From contig JAKFUJ010000048.1 in the NCBI GenBank assembly GCA_021732805.1, positions 1 through 5,058 of the forward strand: a DNA stretch of 5,058 bases, in the 5' to 3' direction. Position numbers and translations under genes: made by a program. Shown piece by piece: positions 1 through 5,058 of the stretch (its first letter is position 1; each line of letters starts with the position of its first letter). The notes under the pieces are model-generated. The model worked only from the letters and a program-made list of their open reading frames with translations, ran no database searches and was not told the origin of the DNA. The DNA comes from Betaproteobacteria bacterium. GTDB taxonomy: Bacteria; Pseudomonadota; Gammaproteobacteria; Burkholderiales; SG8-41.

Positions 1-516
1 TACAGCTCGACTGAAGATTTGCCAGCCCACCTGCATGAACACTCCACCCTTTACTAATGTCGTGTTTCCTATGTTTACATTCGGACTGCCGGAGTAAGGA
101 ACGCAGACTCTTATATCTACTTTGTTCACAAGTCCTGCTACCAAAATTTCCGCCTTCCATGAGGATGGATCGCCGAATAGTGCATACGGATCCCCTACGA
201 CGGGATAGTGCTGACTGGTTAACTCTTTCCTGAATGTTTCAATTAACTCTTCATCCGTAACATTCAACTTTCCGCCGCGCCAACCAATCTTGGAACCCGG
301 AAAACAAGCAAATCCGTACTGGTACTGGCCTATCTCCTCGCCCAATGGAAGCTTCGTGACAATCCCGTGAAATTGGATGGGCATTGCATCAGTTCCTACC
401 GAAAGCGAAATAGGAGCTTTATTCTCTGCCACTGGCACTGGAGTTATCGCGCATCCGCTGAGTGCAAACACACTCAGCGCTAACAAAGTCCAACGCACAC
501 CGTAGAGTATCTGCAT
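1..516 (-). CDS. Putative outer-envelope lipoprotein, 3' end cut by window edge
   Basis: Reading leftward from an ATG at 514-516, the frame stays open for 172 codons to the window edge, so the C-terminus is missing. The N-terminus is a lipoprotein signal: a short basic/aromatic start, a hydrophobic stretch at about residues 10-20, then a lipobox ALSGC with the lipidated cysteine at residue 22. A Pro/Val-rich linker follows. The mature part holds two cysteines (71 in FACFPG, 138 in VCVPYSG) that could form a disulfide. The segments YPVVGDPYALFGDP and VGWQIFSR faintly recall the N-terminal part of some envelope lipoproteins that carry a trypsin-like domain further on; this is recall only and not demonstrated. 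Base composition is near 50% GC, and codons such as ATA, AGA, TTA and GTA are frequent, unlike the genes to the right, which suggests transfer. The only Shine-Dalgarno candidate is a weak TTAGG, part of it from the CTAA duplication of the neighbouring element. Function is not recognised. Confidence 0.75.
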   Translation of the reverse strand, partial: MQILYGVRWTLLALSVFALSGCAITPVPVAENKAPISLSVGTDAMPIQFHGIVTKLPLGEEIGQYQYGFACFPGSKIGWRGGKLNVTDEELIETFRKELTSQHYPVVGDPYALFGDPSSWKAEILVAGLVNKVDIRVCVPYSGSPNVNIGNTTLVKGGVFMQVGWQIFSRAV

Positions 517-530
517 CGGTGAATACCTAA

Positions 531-545
531 CAGGTTGTTGAAAAA
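531..545 (+). repeat. Left terminal inverted repeat of MITE-like element
   Basis: CAGGTTGTTGAAAAA matches the inverted right end at 14 of 15 positions and is immediately preceded by CTAA (527-530). Confidence 0.75.
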
Positions 546-656
546 GTGATGCGCGAGCGCGTGGGGAGCGAAGCGACCAAGCGCACACGCGTGCAAACCT
601 TTGATTTTATGAGGGTTGAAAAATCGATCATGCCAAGTTGAAGCGATGTTCTGGAG

Positions 657-671
657 TTTTTCAACACCCTG
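657..671 (-). repeat. Right terminal inverted repeat of MITE-like element
   Basis: Read on the minus strand this is CAGGGTGTTGAAAAA, one mismatch from the left end. It is immediately followed on the plus strand by the second CTAA (672-675). Confidence 0.75.
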
Positions 672-675
672 CTAA

Positions 676-977
676 CATGTAGTAATTGACATTTTTTTGT
701 GACCTACCGCACCTGACTGAAGCTTACCAAGAACCCGCATCACCTAGCACCAACTGCTGTGCCTGCAAAATACCAAGCGCAGTCAGCGTGATGCTCAAAC
801 ACGCCACCACTGTTAATGCCTACGACCAGCCCTTATCCGGATATTTATAATTTTATAAATAAAATCAATTAGTTATGGCATACCCCACAAAACACTGACC
901 TAAACCGGCATCACGCTGCAAATGCCGTCTGCATTGTCGTCGCACAGTAACCCCCGCGCGTTATAGTGCGCACCGCC
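676..977. other. Gene-poor, AT-rich spacer between MITE-like element and phoD
   Basis: About 300 bp without a convincing gene. It must hold the phoD promoter and, unless the MITE-like element supplies one, the promoter of the divergent lipoprotein gene. A TTGACA hexamer at 686-691 has no matching -10 at normal spacing. A TATAAT at 846-851 on the plus strand has no recognisable -35 upstream and lies about 130 bp before phoD. A plus-strand TATAGT at 962-967 lies too close to the ATG at 978 and has no well-spaced -35. No clear Pho box (paired CTGTCAT-like repeats) is seen. On the minus strand, 724-819 reads as 31 hydrophobic-rich codons between two stops, possibly a decayed gene fragment. Confidence 0.5.
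843..860. repeat. AT-only near-palindrome, possible operator or promoter element
   Basis: An 8-bp stem (ATTTATAA / TTATAAAT) with a 2-nt centre, made only of A and T, in the phoD/lipoprotein divergent spacer. It overlaps a plus-strand TATAAT. It could be a regulator site, a UP-like element, or chance in an AT-rich stretch. Confidence 0.25.
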
Positions 978-2540
978 ATGCATTCCACCCGTCGCAGTTT
1001 CCTGCTTCAAAGCGTCGCGCTTTCCGCAGCACTGGTGCTGCCCGCGCACCGCGTCATCGCGCAGCCGCACTTCGAACGTAATCCATTTTCGCTGGGCGTC
1101 GCTTCCGGTTATCCGCAACCCGATGGTGTTGTGCTGTGGACACGGCTGGCACCCGATCCGCTGAACGGCGGCGGCATGCCGGATGCGCCGGTGGCGGTGC
1201 GCTGGGAGATTGCCGCCGATGCACGCTTCCGCAAAATCGTTGATCACGGTGAAGTCATGGCCGAACCGCGGTTTGCGCACGCCGTGCATGTACAGGCACG
1301 CGGACTGCAACCGTCGCACTGGTACTGGTACCGCTTCATGGCCAATGATGCGGTCAGCGCCACCGGCCGCACGCGCAGCGCACCGGCCGTAGATGATGCG
1401 CGCGGCAAGCTGGCGTTTGCGATTGCGTCGTGCCAGCACTATGAACACGGCCATTACGCCGCCTATCGCGACATGGCGCAGCAGCAGCTCGATTTTGTGG
1501 TGCATGTCGGTGATTACATCTACGAGAGTTCCTGGGGCCGGCGCGACCGGGTGGTTCGCGAGCATCACTCGGCAGAACCGTACACGCTGGCCGACTATCG
1601 CAACCGTTACGCCCAGTACAAACTCGATCCGCAACTGCAGGCCGCGCACGCCGCCTGCCCGTGGCTGGTGATCTGGGACGATCACGAAGTCGATAACGAT
1701 TATGCCCGCGACCGCTCGCAGGATCTGGACCCGGTCGAAACTTTTCTGCGACGCCGTGCCGCCGCTTACCAGGCGTACTACGAGCATATGCCGCTGCCGC
1801 CGGGCACCTGGAACGGCGGGCCGGACATGAAAATTTATGGCTCGCAGGCGATGGGCGCGCTGGCCAACATCCAGTTGCTCGACACCCGGCAATACCGCGA
1901 CTACCACGTGTGTTCGCGCAAGGGCCGCGGCGGCGGCAATCAGGTCAATGTCGCCGAATGTCCCGATGTTGCACTACCGGGCCGATCACTGCTGGGTACA
2001 ACGCAGGAGCGCTGGCTGGAACAGACGCTCACCGCCTCCACCGCGCGCTGGAATGTGATCGCGCAAACCACGCTGATGGCGCAGGCGGATCGCGAGCCGG
2101 GGCCGGAGCGCGTGGTCTATACCGACGGCTGGGACGGCTATCAGCATGCGCGGGAAAAACTGCTGCGCTTCATCGCGGAGCGCAAGATACGCAATCCGGT
2201 GGTGCTCGGTGGTGATGTGCACTTCGCTTCGGCGAATGAACTGAAAATCGATTTCGACAACGAAAAATCGCCGGTGGTCGCCAGCGAATTTGTCGGCACG
2301 TCGATTTCATCGTTCGGCCCCGCTCAAGCCCGCATCGACGCGCTGCGCTCGGAAAATCCGCATGTCAAATTCGCCAACGGCGCGCGCCGCGGTTACGCAA
2401 AATTTGAAGTCACGCCGCAGCGCTGGGAAACGTCATTCCGCGGCGTGGCCGATATTGCCGATGCGCAATCGAAAGTATTTGAACTGGGGCGATACGTGGT
2501 CGAAGACCGCCGCGCGGGTCCGCAGCGGGATGCCTCGTAG
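978..2540 (+). CDS. phoD: Alkaline phosphatase D (PhoD family), Tat-exported
   Basis: A 520-residue PhoD-type phosphatase, expected to hydrolyse phosphomonoesters and possibly phosphodiesters in the periplasm. Residues 3-10 (STRRSFLL) are a twin-arginine motif, followed by a hydrophobic segment and a likely cleavage site after VIA (about residue 28), so it should be exported folded by the Tat system. A PhoD N-terminal beta domain spans roughly 35-135 (FSLGVASGYPQPDGVVLW). The metallophosphatase domain follows, with the family's metal-site signatures: SCQ (Cys152), GDYIYE (Asp179, Tyr182), WDDHEVDN (Asp234/235, His236, Asn240) and GGDVHF (Asp413, His415). By family knowledge the Cys/Asp/Tyr set binds iron with calcium nearby. 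All are intact and the length is normal. The ATG at 978 puts the RR motif at the usual place; an in-frame GTG at 966 adds only four residues. No good Shine-Dalgarno sequence or Pho box is visible. It converges on the leftward gene ending at 2575. Confidence 0.93.
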   Translation: MHSTRRSFLLQSVALSAALVLPAHRVIAQPHFERNPFSLGVASGYPQPDGVVLWTRLAPDPLNGGGMPDAPVAVRWEIAADARFRKIVDHGEVMAEPRFAHAVHVQARGLQPSHWYWYRFMANDAVSATGRTRSAPAVDDARGKLAFAIASCQHYEHGHYAAYRDMAQQQLDFVVHVGDYIYESSWGRRDRVVREHHSAEPYTLADYRNRYAQYKLDPQLQAAHAACPWLVIWDDHEVDNDYARDRSQDLDPVETFLRRRAAAYQAYYEHMPLPPGTWNGGPDMKIYGSQAMGALANIQLLDTRQYRDYHVCSRKGRGGGNQVNVAECPDVALPGRSLLGTTQERWLEQTLTASTARWNVIAQTTLMAQADREPGPERVVYTDGWDGYQHAREKLLRFIAERKIRNPVVLGGDVHFASANELKIDFDNEKSPVVASEFVGTSISSFGPAQARIDALRSENPHVKFANGARRGYAKFEVTPQRWETSFRGVADIADAQSKVFELGRYVVEDRRAGPQRDAS

Positions 2541-2574
2541 AATAATCATAAGTAATTGATTTAATTAACTATTT

Positions 2575-2874
2575 TTACGACAGCCCGAGGATGCGCGCAA
2601 TCTCCGCCGCATAACGGCTGATGGTGATGCCCTCGTAAACCGCCTCATCGACGGTTTCATCCAGTTGCACACGAATCGCATGCAGGCTGTCGCCCACCCA
2701 GTTGTCGCGGCGCACGGGGGAATTCAGCACATTGCGCAGCGTTTCGACTTCATCGCGCAGCCGCTGCACGTCGGCAGAACCGCCGCGGACCTTCGCCAGA
2801 TCGCGCTCCAGTTCGTCGATCAGCCGCGCGGCTTCCTCCAGGTCGATGTCTCTGCTTCTGGTTTTCTCATCCAT
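2575..2874 (-). CDS. Small conserved-type coiled-coil protein, function unknown
   Basis: A 99-residue soluble, acidic protein with no signal peptide or membrane segment. Residues about 10-52 are rich in Glu, Arg and Leu with heptad-like spacing (LIDELERDLAKVR, then VQRLRDEVETLRNVL), interrupted by a Gly-Gly-Ser kink at 31-33. This suggests a helical hairpin or dimerising coiled coil. The second half (WVGDSLHAIRVQLDE onward) looks like amphipathic helices ending in ARILGLS. I do not recognise the family. The start is well supported: GGAGGAG lies 7 nt before the ATG. It begins 28 bp after hslR on the same strand and is probably co-transcribed with it. This is only weak contextual support for a stress or translation role. 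Confidence 0.8.
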   Translation of the reverse strand: MDEKTRSRDIDLEEAARLIDELERDLAKVRGGSADVQRLRDEVETLRNVLNSPVRRDNWVGDSLHAIRVQLDETVDEAVYEGITISRYAAEIARILGLS

Positions 2875-2881
2875 GCCGGCT

Positions 2882-2888
2882 CTCCTCC
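2882..2888 (-). promoter_or_regulatory. Strong Shine-Dalgarno for the coiled-coil gene
   Basis: On the minus strand GGAGGAG stands 7 nt before the ATG at 2872-2874. It fixes the start and shows this small gene is translated on its own account. Confidence 0.8.
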
Positions 2889-2902
2889 GTTATCGGTTGG
2901 AC

Positions 2903-3277
2903 TTATTCATCGCGCCAGCGTTCCAGTTGCCGCCGCTCGTGTTTGGTCGGCCTTCCGTGGCGTTCCTGCGCCGGTTCCGCGGCAAATTTGCGCAGCGCAA
3001 TCTGTTCTTCGCGCTGCGCGCGGCTGGTTTCGTTTTCGGCGTACAGCGTGCGGGCGACGGTGGCCGAACCGCGCTTGTCCGACAGTTGCGCAACCCGCAC
3101 GGTCCATGAATACGCGCCGATCCGGATCGCCAGTTCATCACCGATGCGCACCTCTTTCGCCGGCTTGATGCGTTCACCGCCGAGTTTGACCTTGCCGCCC
3201 TCGACCGCCTGCTGCGCTGCAGAGCGCGTCCTGAAAAAACGCGCAGCCCACAGCCACTTGTCGACGCGGGCAGTCAC
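2903..3277 (-). CDS. hslR: Ribosome-associated heat shock protein Hsp15 (S4 domain)
   Basis: A 124-residue RNA-binding protein of the Hsp15 family. In E. coli this protein binds free 50S subunits carrying a nascent chain and helps recycle stalled complexes after heat shock. The S4 domain fills about residues 4-65: it opens with RVDKWLWAARFFRTRSAA, continues with VEGGKVKLGGERIKPAKEV and then IGDELAIR, close to E. coli HslR in order and spacing. The C-terminal half is basic and charged and ends in GRPTKHERRQLERW, matching the RPDKKERRDL-type tail of the family. The start is uncertain: a GTG at 3275-3277 gives MTARVDKW, the expected N-terminus, while an in-frame TTG at 3284-3286 adds three residues. 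A stop lies just upstream of that, and neither start has a strong Shine-Dalgarno sequence. The leader lies directly against a T-tract and double-hairpin repeat, so expression may depend on that structure. Confidence 0.9.
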   Translation of the reverse strand: MTARVDKWLWAARFFRTRSAAQQAVEGGKVKLGGERIKPAKEVRIGDELAIRIGAYSWTVRVAQLSDKRGSATVARTLYAENETSRAQREEQIALRKFAAEPAQERHGRPTKHERRQLERWRDE

Positions 3278-3294
3278 AAATATCAACCCGATAC

Positions 3295-3383
3295 AAAAAA
3301 ACTTCCCTCATCCCCACCCTTCTCCCGAAGGGAGAAGGGCTTTTCATCCCTCTCCTTCCGGGAGAGGGACCGAGGGTGAGGGA
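3295..3383 (-). terminator. Possible intrinsic terminator after the upstream operon
   Basis: Read leftward, the double-hairpin repeat closes with an outer stem (TCCCTCA pairing with TGAGGGA) and, two bases later, a run of seven T (A at 3295-3301 on the plus strand). This is the layout of a Rho-independent terminator for the operon whose last gene ends at 3422. It lies only about 20 bp before hslR, so complete termination would leave hslR needing a promoter inside or after the repeat. Confidence 0.45.
3304..3383. repeat. Composite palindromic intergenic repeat (two hairpins in an outer stem)
   Basis: Hairpin 1 at 3317-3339 has a perfect 10-bp stem (CCCTTCTCCC / GGGAGAAGGG) and a GAA loop. Hairpin 2 at 3347-3369 has a 9-bp stem (TCCCTCTCC / GGAGAGGGA) and a TTCCG loop. 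An outer 7-bp stem, 3304-3310 with 3377-3383, encloses both. The sequence belongs to the CCCTCACCCC...CTCTCCC...GGGAGAGGG style of intergenic element that is dispersed in many proteobacterial genomes and often mis-called as short Pro/Ser/Gly-rich proteins. No coding role is supported. Confidence 0.8.
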
Positions 3384-3421
3384 GATGTTGACCGTAGCTT
3401 TCATTCATTTTATTTGCGCAC

Positions 3422-3835
3422 TCAATCCGGCATCGGCAACGCCTTGCGGTTGCCGAGCGCAATCCAGCCGCGAGCGATGCGGTAAATCACCCACAGCCCG
3501 AGCAACAGCAGCAGCGGCACACCGATGACCACGCCGATGAAGGTGGCGATCATCACCATCGCGACAATCACCCACAGCAGCGACCACCAGAAGGTGCGGA
3601 TCTGCCAGGAGAAATGGCTGTCGAGGAAAGTGCCGCGCACGGCATCACGCTTCACATAATTGATGATCACCGCGATGATCGACGGCCAGCCGCTGAGGAA
3701 TGCGGTGACGATGAACGCCGCGCTGGTGATGCCGGTCAGCACGCTGAATGCATGCAGGGCATAAATGATGTGGGTCAGTGTGATCAGATCGCTGGAAGGC
3801 AGCGGGCTCAGGGTCTTGCCGTCGATGTCGGTCAT
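3422..3835 (-). CDS. Small integral membrane protein, COG3671-like
   Basis: A 137-residue inner-membrane protein with a hydrophilic N-terminus of about 16 residues and hydrophobic segments at roughly 18-46, 51-61, 82-103 and 105-121, with a short polar tail. The loop between the second and third segments carries the distinctive string NYVKRDAVRGTFLDSHF followed by SWQIRTFWW (residues 59-84). I recognise this from a family of uncharacterised membrane proteins (COG3671-like) frequent in beta- and gammaproteobacteria. Its biochemical role is unknown. The ATG is supported by AAGGAG 7 nt upstream. It starts 20 bp after the DUF2237 gene and is probably the last gene of that transcription unit, since a terminator-like repeat follows. 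Confidence 0.82.
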   Translation of the reverse strand: MTDIDGKTLSPLPSSDLITLTHIIYALHAFSVLTGITSAAFIVTAFLSGWPSIIAVIINYVKRDAVRGTFLDSHFSWQIRTFWWSLLWVIVAMVMIATFIGVVIGVPLLLLLGLWVIYRIARGWIALGNRKALPMPD

Positions 3836-3842
3836 GTTCTGT

Positions 3843-3848
3843 CTCCTT
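3843..3848 (-). promoter_or_regulatory. Shine-Dalgarno for the membrane protein gene
   Basis: AAGGAG on the minus strand, 7 nt before the ATG at 3833-3835. It lies in the 20-bp gap after the DUF2237 stop codon and sets the start. Confidence 0.75.
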
Positions 3849-3855
3849 TTAATGG

Positions 3856-4245
3856 TCAGGAAAGATCGATTGCGTATTTCTTGAAATCCGCCAGCGACGC
3901 AAACTCCAGCGATCCTTCATGCGTCGCCGCCAGCACCACCCGCGGCGCCTTGCCCTCGTCCAGCGCTTCGCGCCAGCGCGGCGCGCACAGGCACCAGCGG
4001 TCGCCCGGTTTCAGTCCGGGGAATCCGGCCTGCGGATACGGCGTGGTCAGGTCGTTGCCCTGCGCCTTGCTGTATTCAAGGAATTCTGCGGTCACCACCG
4101 CGCACACGGTATGCACGCCGACGTCTTCGGGACTGGTGTTGCAGCAGCCGTCGCGGAAAAACCCTGTTTTCGGCCGCTCGCTGCACGGCTGCAGCTTCTC
4201 GCCCAATACATTCCGTGCATGTTCATGGGGATCAAAACGTCGCAT
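3856..4245 (-). CDS. DUF2237 family protein, cysteine-rich
   Basis: A 129-residue cytosolic protein matching the DUF2237 (COG3651) pattern across its whole length: NVLGEKLQPCS, TGFFRDGCC, a PEDVGVHTVCAVVT stretch, GNDLTTP, GFPGLKPGDRWCLC and a closing ATHEGSLEF. Six cysteines (21, 34, 35, 48, 85, 87), with His45 and His109, are the conserved-looking polar positions and suggest metal or thiol chemistry, but no activity is established to my knowledge. I chose the ATG at 4243-4245. The alternative ATG at 4279-4281 would add 12 residues (MRSGKTRSEKPA) encoded entirely by a short tandem repeat, and those residues do not resemble the family N-terminus. Neither start has a convincing Shine-Dalgarno sequence. 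The gene lies 62 bp after the radical SAM gene and 20 bp before the membrane protein gene. Confidence 0.85.
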   Translation of the reverse strand: MRRFDPHEHARNVLGEKLQPCSERPKTGFFRDGCCNTSPEDVGVHTVCAVVTAEFLEYSKAQGNDLTTPYPQAGFPGLKPGDRWCLCAPRWREALDEGKAPRVVLAATHEGSLEFASLADFKKYAIDLS

Positions 4246-4250
4246 GGCAG

Positions 4251-4279
4251 GTTTTTCGCTCCGCGTTTTTCCGCTCCGC
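4251..4279. repeat. Imperfect tandem duplication of a 14-15 bp unit
   Basis: GTTTTTCGCTCCGC (4251-4264) is followed directly by GTTTTTCCGCTCCGC (4265-4279), identical apart from one inserted C. It lies just before the chosen DUF2237 start and is the source of the spurious N-terminal extension there. Confidence 0.8.
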
Positions 4280-4281
4280 AT

Positions 4282-4302
4282 TCATCACTCAGCACTCATC
4301 AC
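4282..4302. repeat. Three tandem heptanucleotides
   Basis: TCATCAC, TCAGCAC and TCATCAC follow each other without a gap, the middle unit differing by one base. The array fills most of the spacer between the radical SAM stop (4308-4310) and the neighbouring 14-15 bp duplication. Confidence 0.7.
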
Positions 4303-4307
4303 CGGGC

Positions 4308-5058
4308 TCAGGCATGCACATGCCTTGCCTGGCGCAGCTTGCCGCGTGCGCCAGCCTTCGCATCCGGCCGCGTGCCGCTGGCCATGAACGGCAGTTTGCC
4401 CTTGGCGCCGCCGGACTCGTAATCGCCGGCCACCGCGGCGGCCACTGCTGCGGCATCAGTGCCGGACTCGACCAGGAAATCATGCAGGTAACCGCAGAGT
4501 TTTTCCAGTGCGAATTCGTGGGTCTTGCCGGTACGGGCGAATAACCAGTCGCTGAACTGCATGAAACGGGTAAAAGGACTCTCCGCCAGCAGCAAGGGCA
4601 AGGCGCGGTGGAAACGACCGGAATTGCCGACCAGGTCCCAGTAGCGCGCAAAACGCACGATGCGCTGCACTTCATTGAAGTCGAGTGCATCGGTCGCCAG
4701 CACCACGTACGGCGCATCCGGGCTGTAACGCATGCTGTGTTGTTCGGTATGGCGGGCAATCGGCGCACCGCGCAGGCGCTTCAAGATGCCGACCTGGATT
4801 TCATGCGGTCGCAGCGCATGCAGGCGGTCAAACCCGCGGCCAAAGCCGGCGAGGTCTTCGCCCGGCAACCCGGCAATCAGATCGACATGAATCAGCGCCG
4901 GTGATTCCTCGCGCAACCAGCGCAGGTTGGCCTCGGCGGCGGCATTGTCCTGTTTGCGCGAGATGCGCGCCTGCACCGCTTCGTCCCAGGTCTGGATGCC
5001 GACTTCAAAATGCAGCCGGCCCTGCGGAAAACGCCCGATCGCCGCCTTGAGTTTTTCC
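4308..5058 (-). CDS. Radical SAM protein with DUF4080-type C-terminus, 5' end beyond window
   Basis: The last 249 residues of a larger protein; the frame is open to the window edge, so the start is missing. Residues 17-37 of the visible part (HFEVGIQTWDE, then ISRKQ) and VDLIAGLPGED at 58-68 are the late strands of a radical SAM barrel. From about residue 80 (LRPHEIQVGILKRLRGAPI) the sequence follows the DUF4080 pattern, a domain found after a B12-binding and radical SAM pair. By family knowledge the absent N-terminal part should hold the cobalamin-binding domain and the CxxxCxxC iron-sulfur motif, so neither can be confirmed here. The tail after residue 215 is rich in Gly, Ala, Lys and Arg (GGAKGKLPFMASG, then AKAGARGK) and looks like a disordered extension. 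Substrate is unknown. It is the first visible gene of the leftward group containing DUF2237 and the membrane protein. HemW was considered, but the DUF4080-like region fits better. Confidence 0.85.
   Translation of the reverse strand, partial: EKLKAAIGRFPQGRLHFEVGIQTWDEAVQARISRKQDNAAAEANLRWLREESPALIHVDLIAGLPGEDLAGFGRGFDRLHALRPHEIQVGILKRLRGAPIARHTEQHSMRYSPDAPYVVLATDALDFNEVQRIVRFARYWDLVGNSGRFHRALPLLLAESPFTRFMQFSDWLFARTGKTHEFALEKLCGYLHDFLVESGTDAAAVAAAVAGDYESGGAKGKLPFMASGTRPDAKAGARGKLRQARHVHA

Larger units (their letters stand above)
531..671. mobile_element. MITE-like element, 141 bp, flanked by CTAA target duplication
   Basis: The ends are CAGGTTGTTGAAAAA (531-545) and, read inward from the right, CAGGGTGTTGAAAAA (671-657). 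This is a 15-bp terminal inverted repeat with one mismatch. The element is bracketed by the identical tetranucleotide CTAA at 527-530 and 672-675, as expected for a target-site duplication. CTAA fits the YTAR target known for the IS5 subgroup of the IS5 family, so a non-autonomous derivative of such an insertion sequence is the preferred reading. The interior has no transposase reading frame. It contains a GC-rich stretch (551-594) including the palindrome CACGCGTG, and an internal copy resembling the end sequence (GAGGGTTGAAAAAT, from 611). The right edge of the lipoprotein gene lies only 14 bp away. The family assignment is inference; the inverted repeats and duplication are seen directly. 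Confidence 0.75.

Noticed and set aside
686..714. TTGACA hexamer as a plus-strand sigma-70 promoter
   Set aside because: No -10-like hexamer at 16-18 bp spacing; the position 17 bp downstream is GC-rich.
900..1907. Long open frame antisense to phoD (335 codons)
   Set aside because: It overlaps the well-supported phoD frame, has no family motifs and no ribosome-binding site. Long antisense frames are expected opposite GC-rich genes.
2541..2574. Terminator between the convergent phoD and coiled-coil genes
   Set aside because: The 34-bp gap is AT-rich with only a very weak, interrupted inverted repeat and no GC stem.
3304..3383. Repeats as a CRISPR array
   Set aside because: The units are inverted hairpins of different sequence, with no regularly spaced direct repeats or spacers.
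3174..3404. Minus-strand frame reading through the palindromic repeat (LTLGPSPGRRG type)
   Set aside because: This Pro/Ser/Gly-rich peptide is the usual translation artefact of this class of intergenic repeat, and it overlaps hslR.
2665..3485. Plus-strand open frames opposite the coiled-coil gene and hslR
   Set aside because: Arg/Ser/Ala-rich shadow translations with no motifs; the minus-strand genes explain the region.
3614..4422. Plus-strand frames opposite the membrane protein and DUF2237 genes
   Set aside because: No recognisable domains; the opposite strand carries clear families with ribosome-binding sites or full-length family matches.

Overview
The window reads as chromosomal DNA from a GC-rich Gram-negative bacterium, most likely a betaproteobacterium. 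That placement rests on overall gene-family character (a Tat-exported PhoD phosphatase, HslR, a COG3671-type membrane protein, DUF2237, and a radical SAM protein with a DUF4080-type tail) and on intergenic palindromes common in such genomes. No rRNA, tRNA or CRISPR array was seen.

Left part (1-977). A lipoprotein gene of clearly lower GC content runs leftward off the window edge. A 141-bp MITE-like element sits just in front of its start codon. It has 15-bp terminal inverted repeats and a 4-bp CTAA target duplication, and it is followed by about 300 bp of AT-rich, gene-poor sequence. This part looks like accessory DNA.

Middle part (978-2903). A rightward gene encodes an alkaline phosphatase D (PhoD) with a twin-arginine signal. 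It converges, across only 34 bp, on a leftward gene for a small coiled-coil protein of unknown function. That gene lies directly downstream of hslR (ribosome-associated Hsp15, S4 domain) and is probably co-transcribed with it.

Right part (2903-5058). All genes run leftward. In transcription order they are: the C-terminal half of a radical SAM protein (DUF4080 type), a cysteine-rich DUF2237 protein, a small multi-spanning membrane protein, a double-hairpin intergenic repeat that may end transcription, then hslR and the coiled-coil gene. The first three genes have short gaps and look like an operon, though no shared pathway can be read from the sequence.

The window is mostly ordinary housekeeping or conserved-hypothetical sequence. 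The best candidate for something not routinely annotated is the MITE-like element with intact ends and target duplication, inserted 10 bp from the lipoprotein start codon. I found no evidence of a new defence, RNA or mobile system beyond that.
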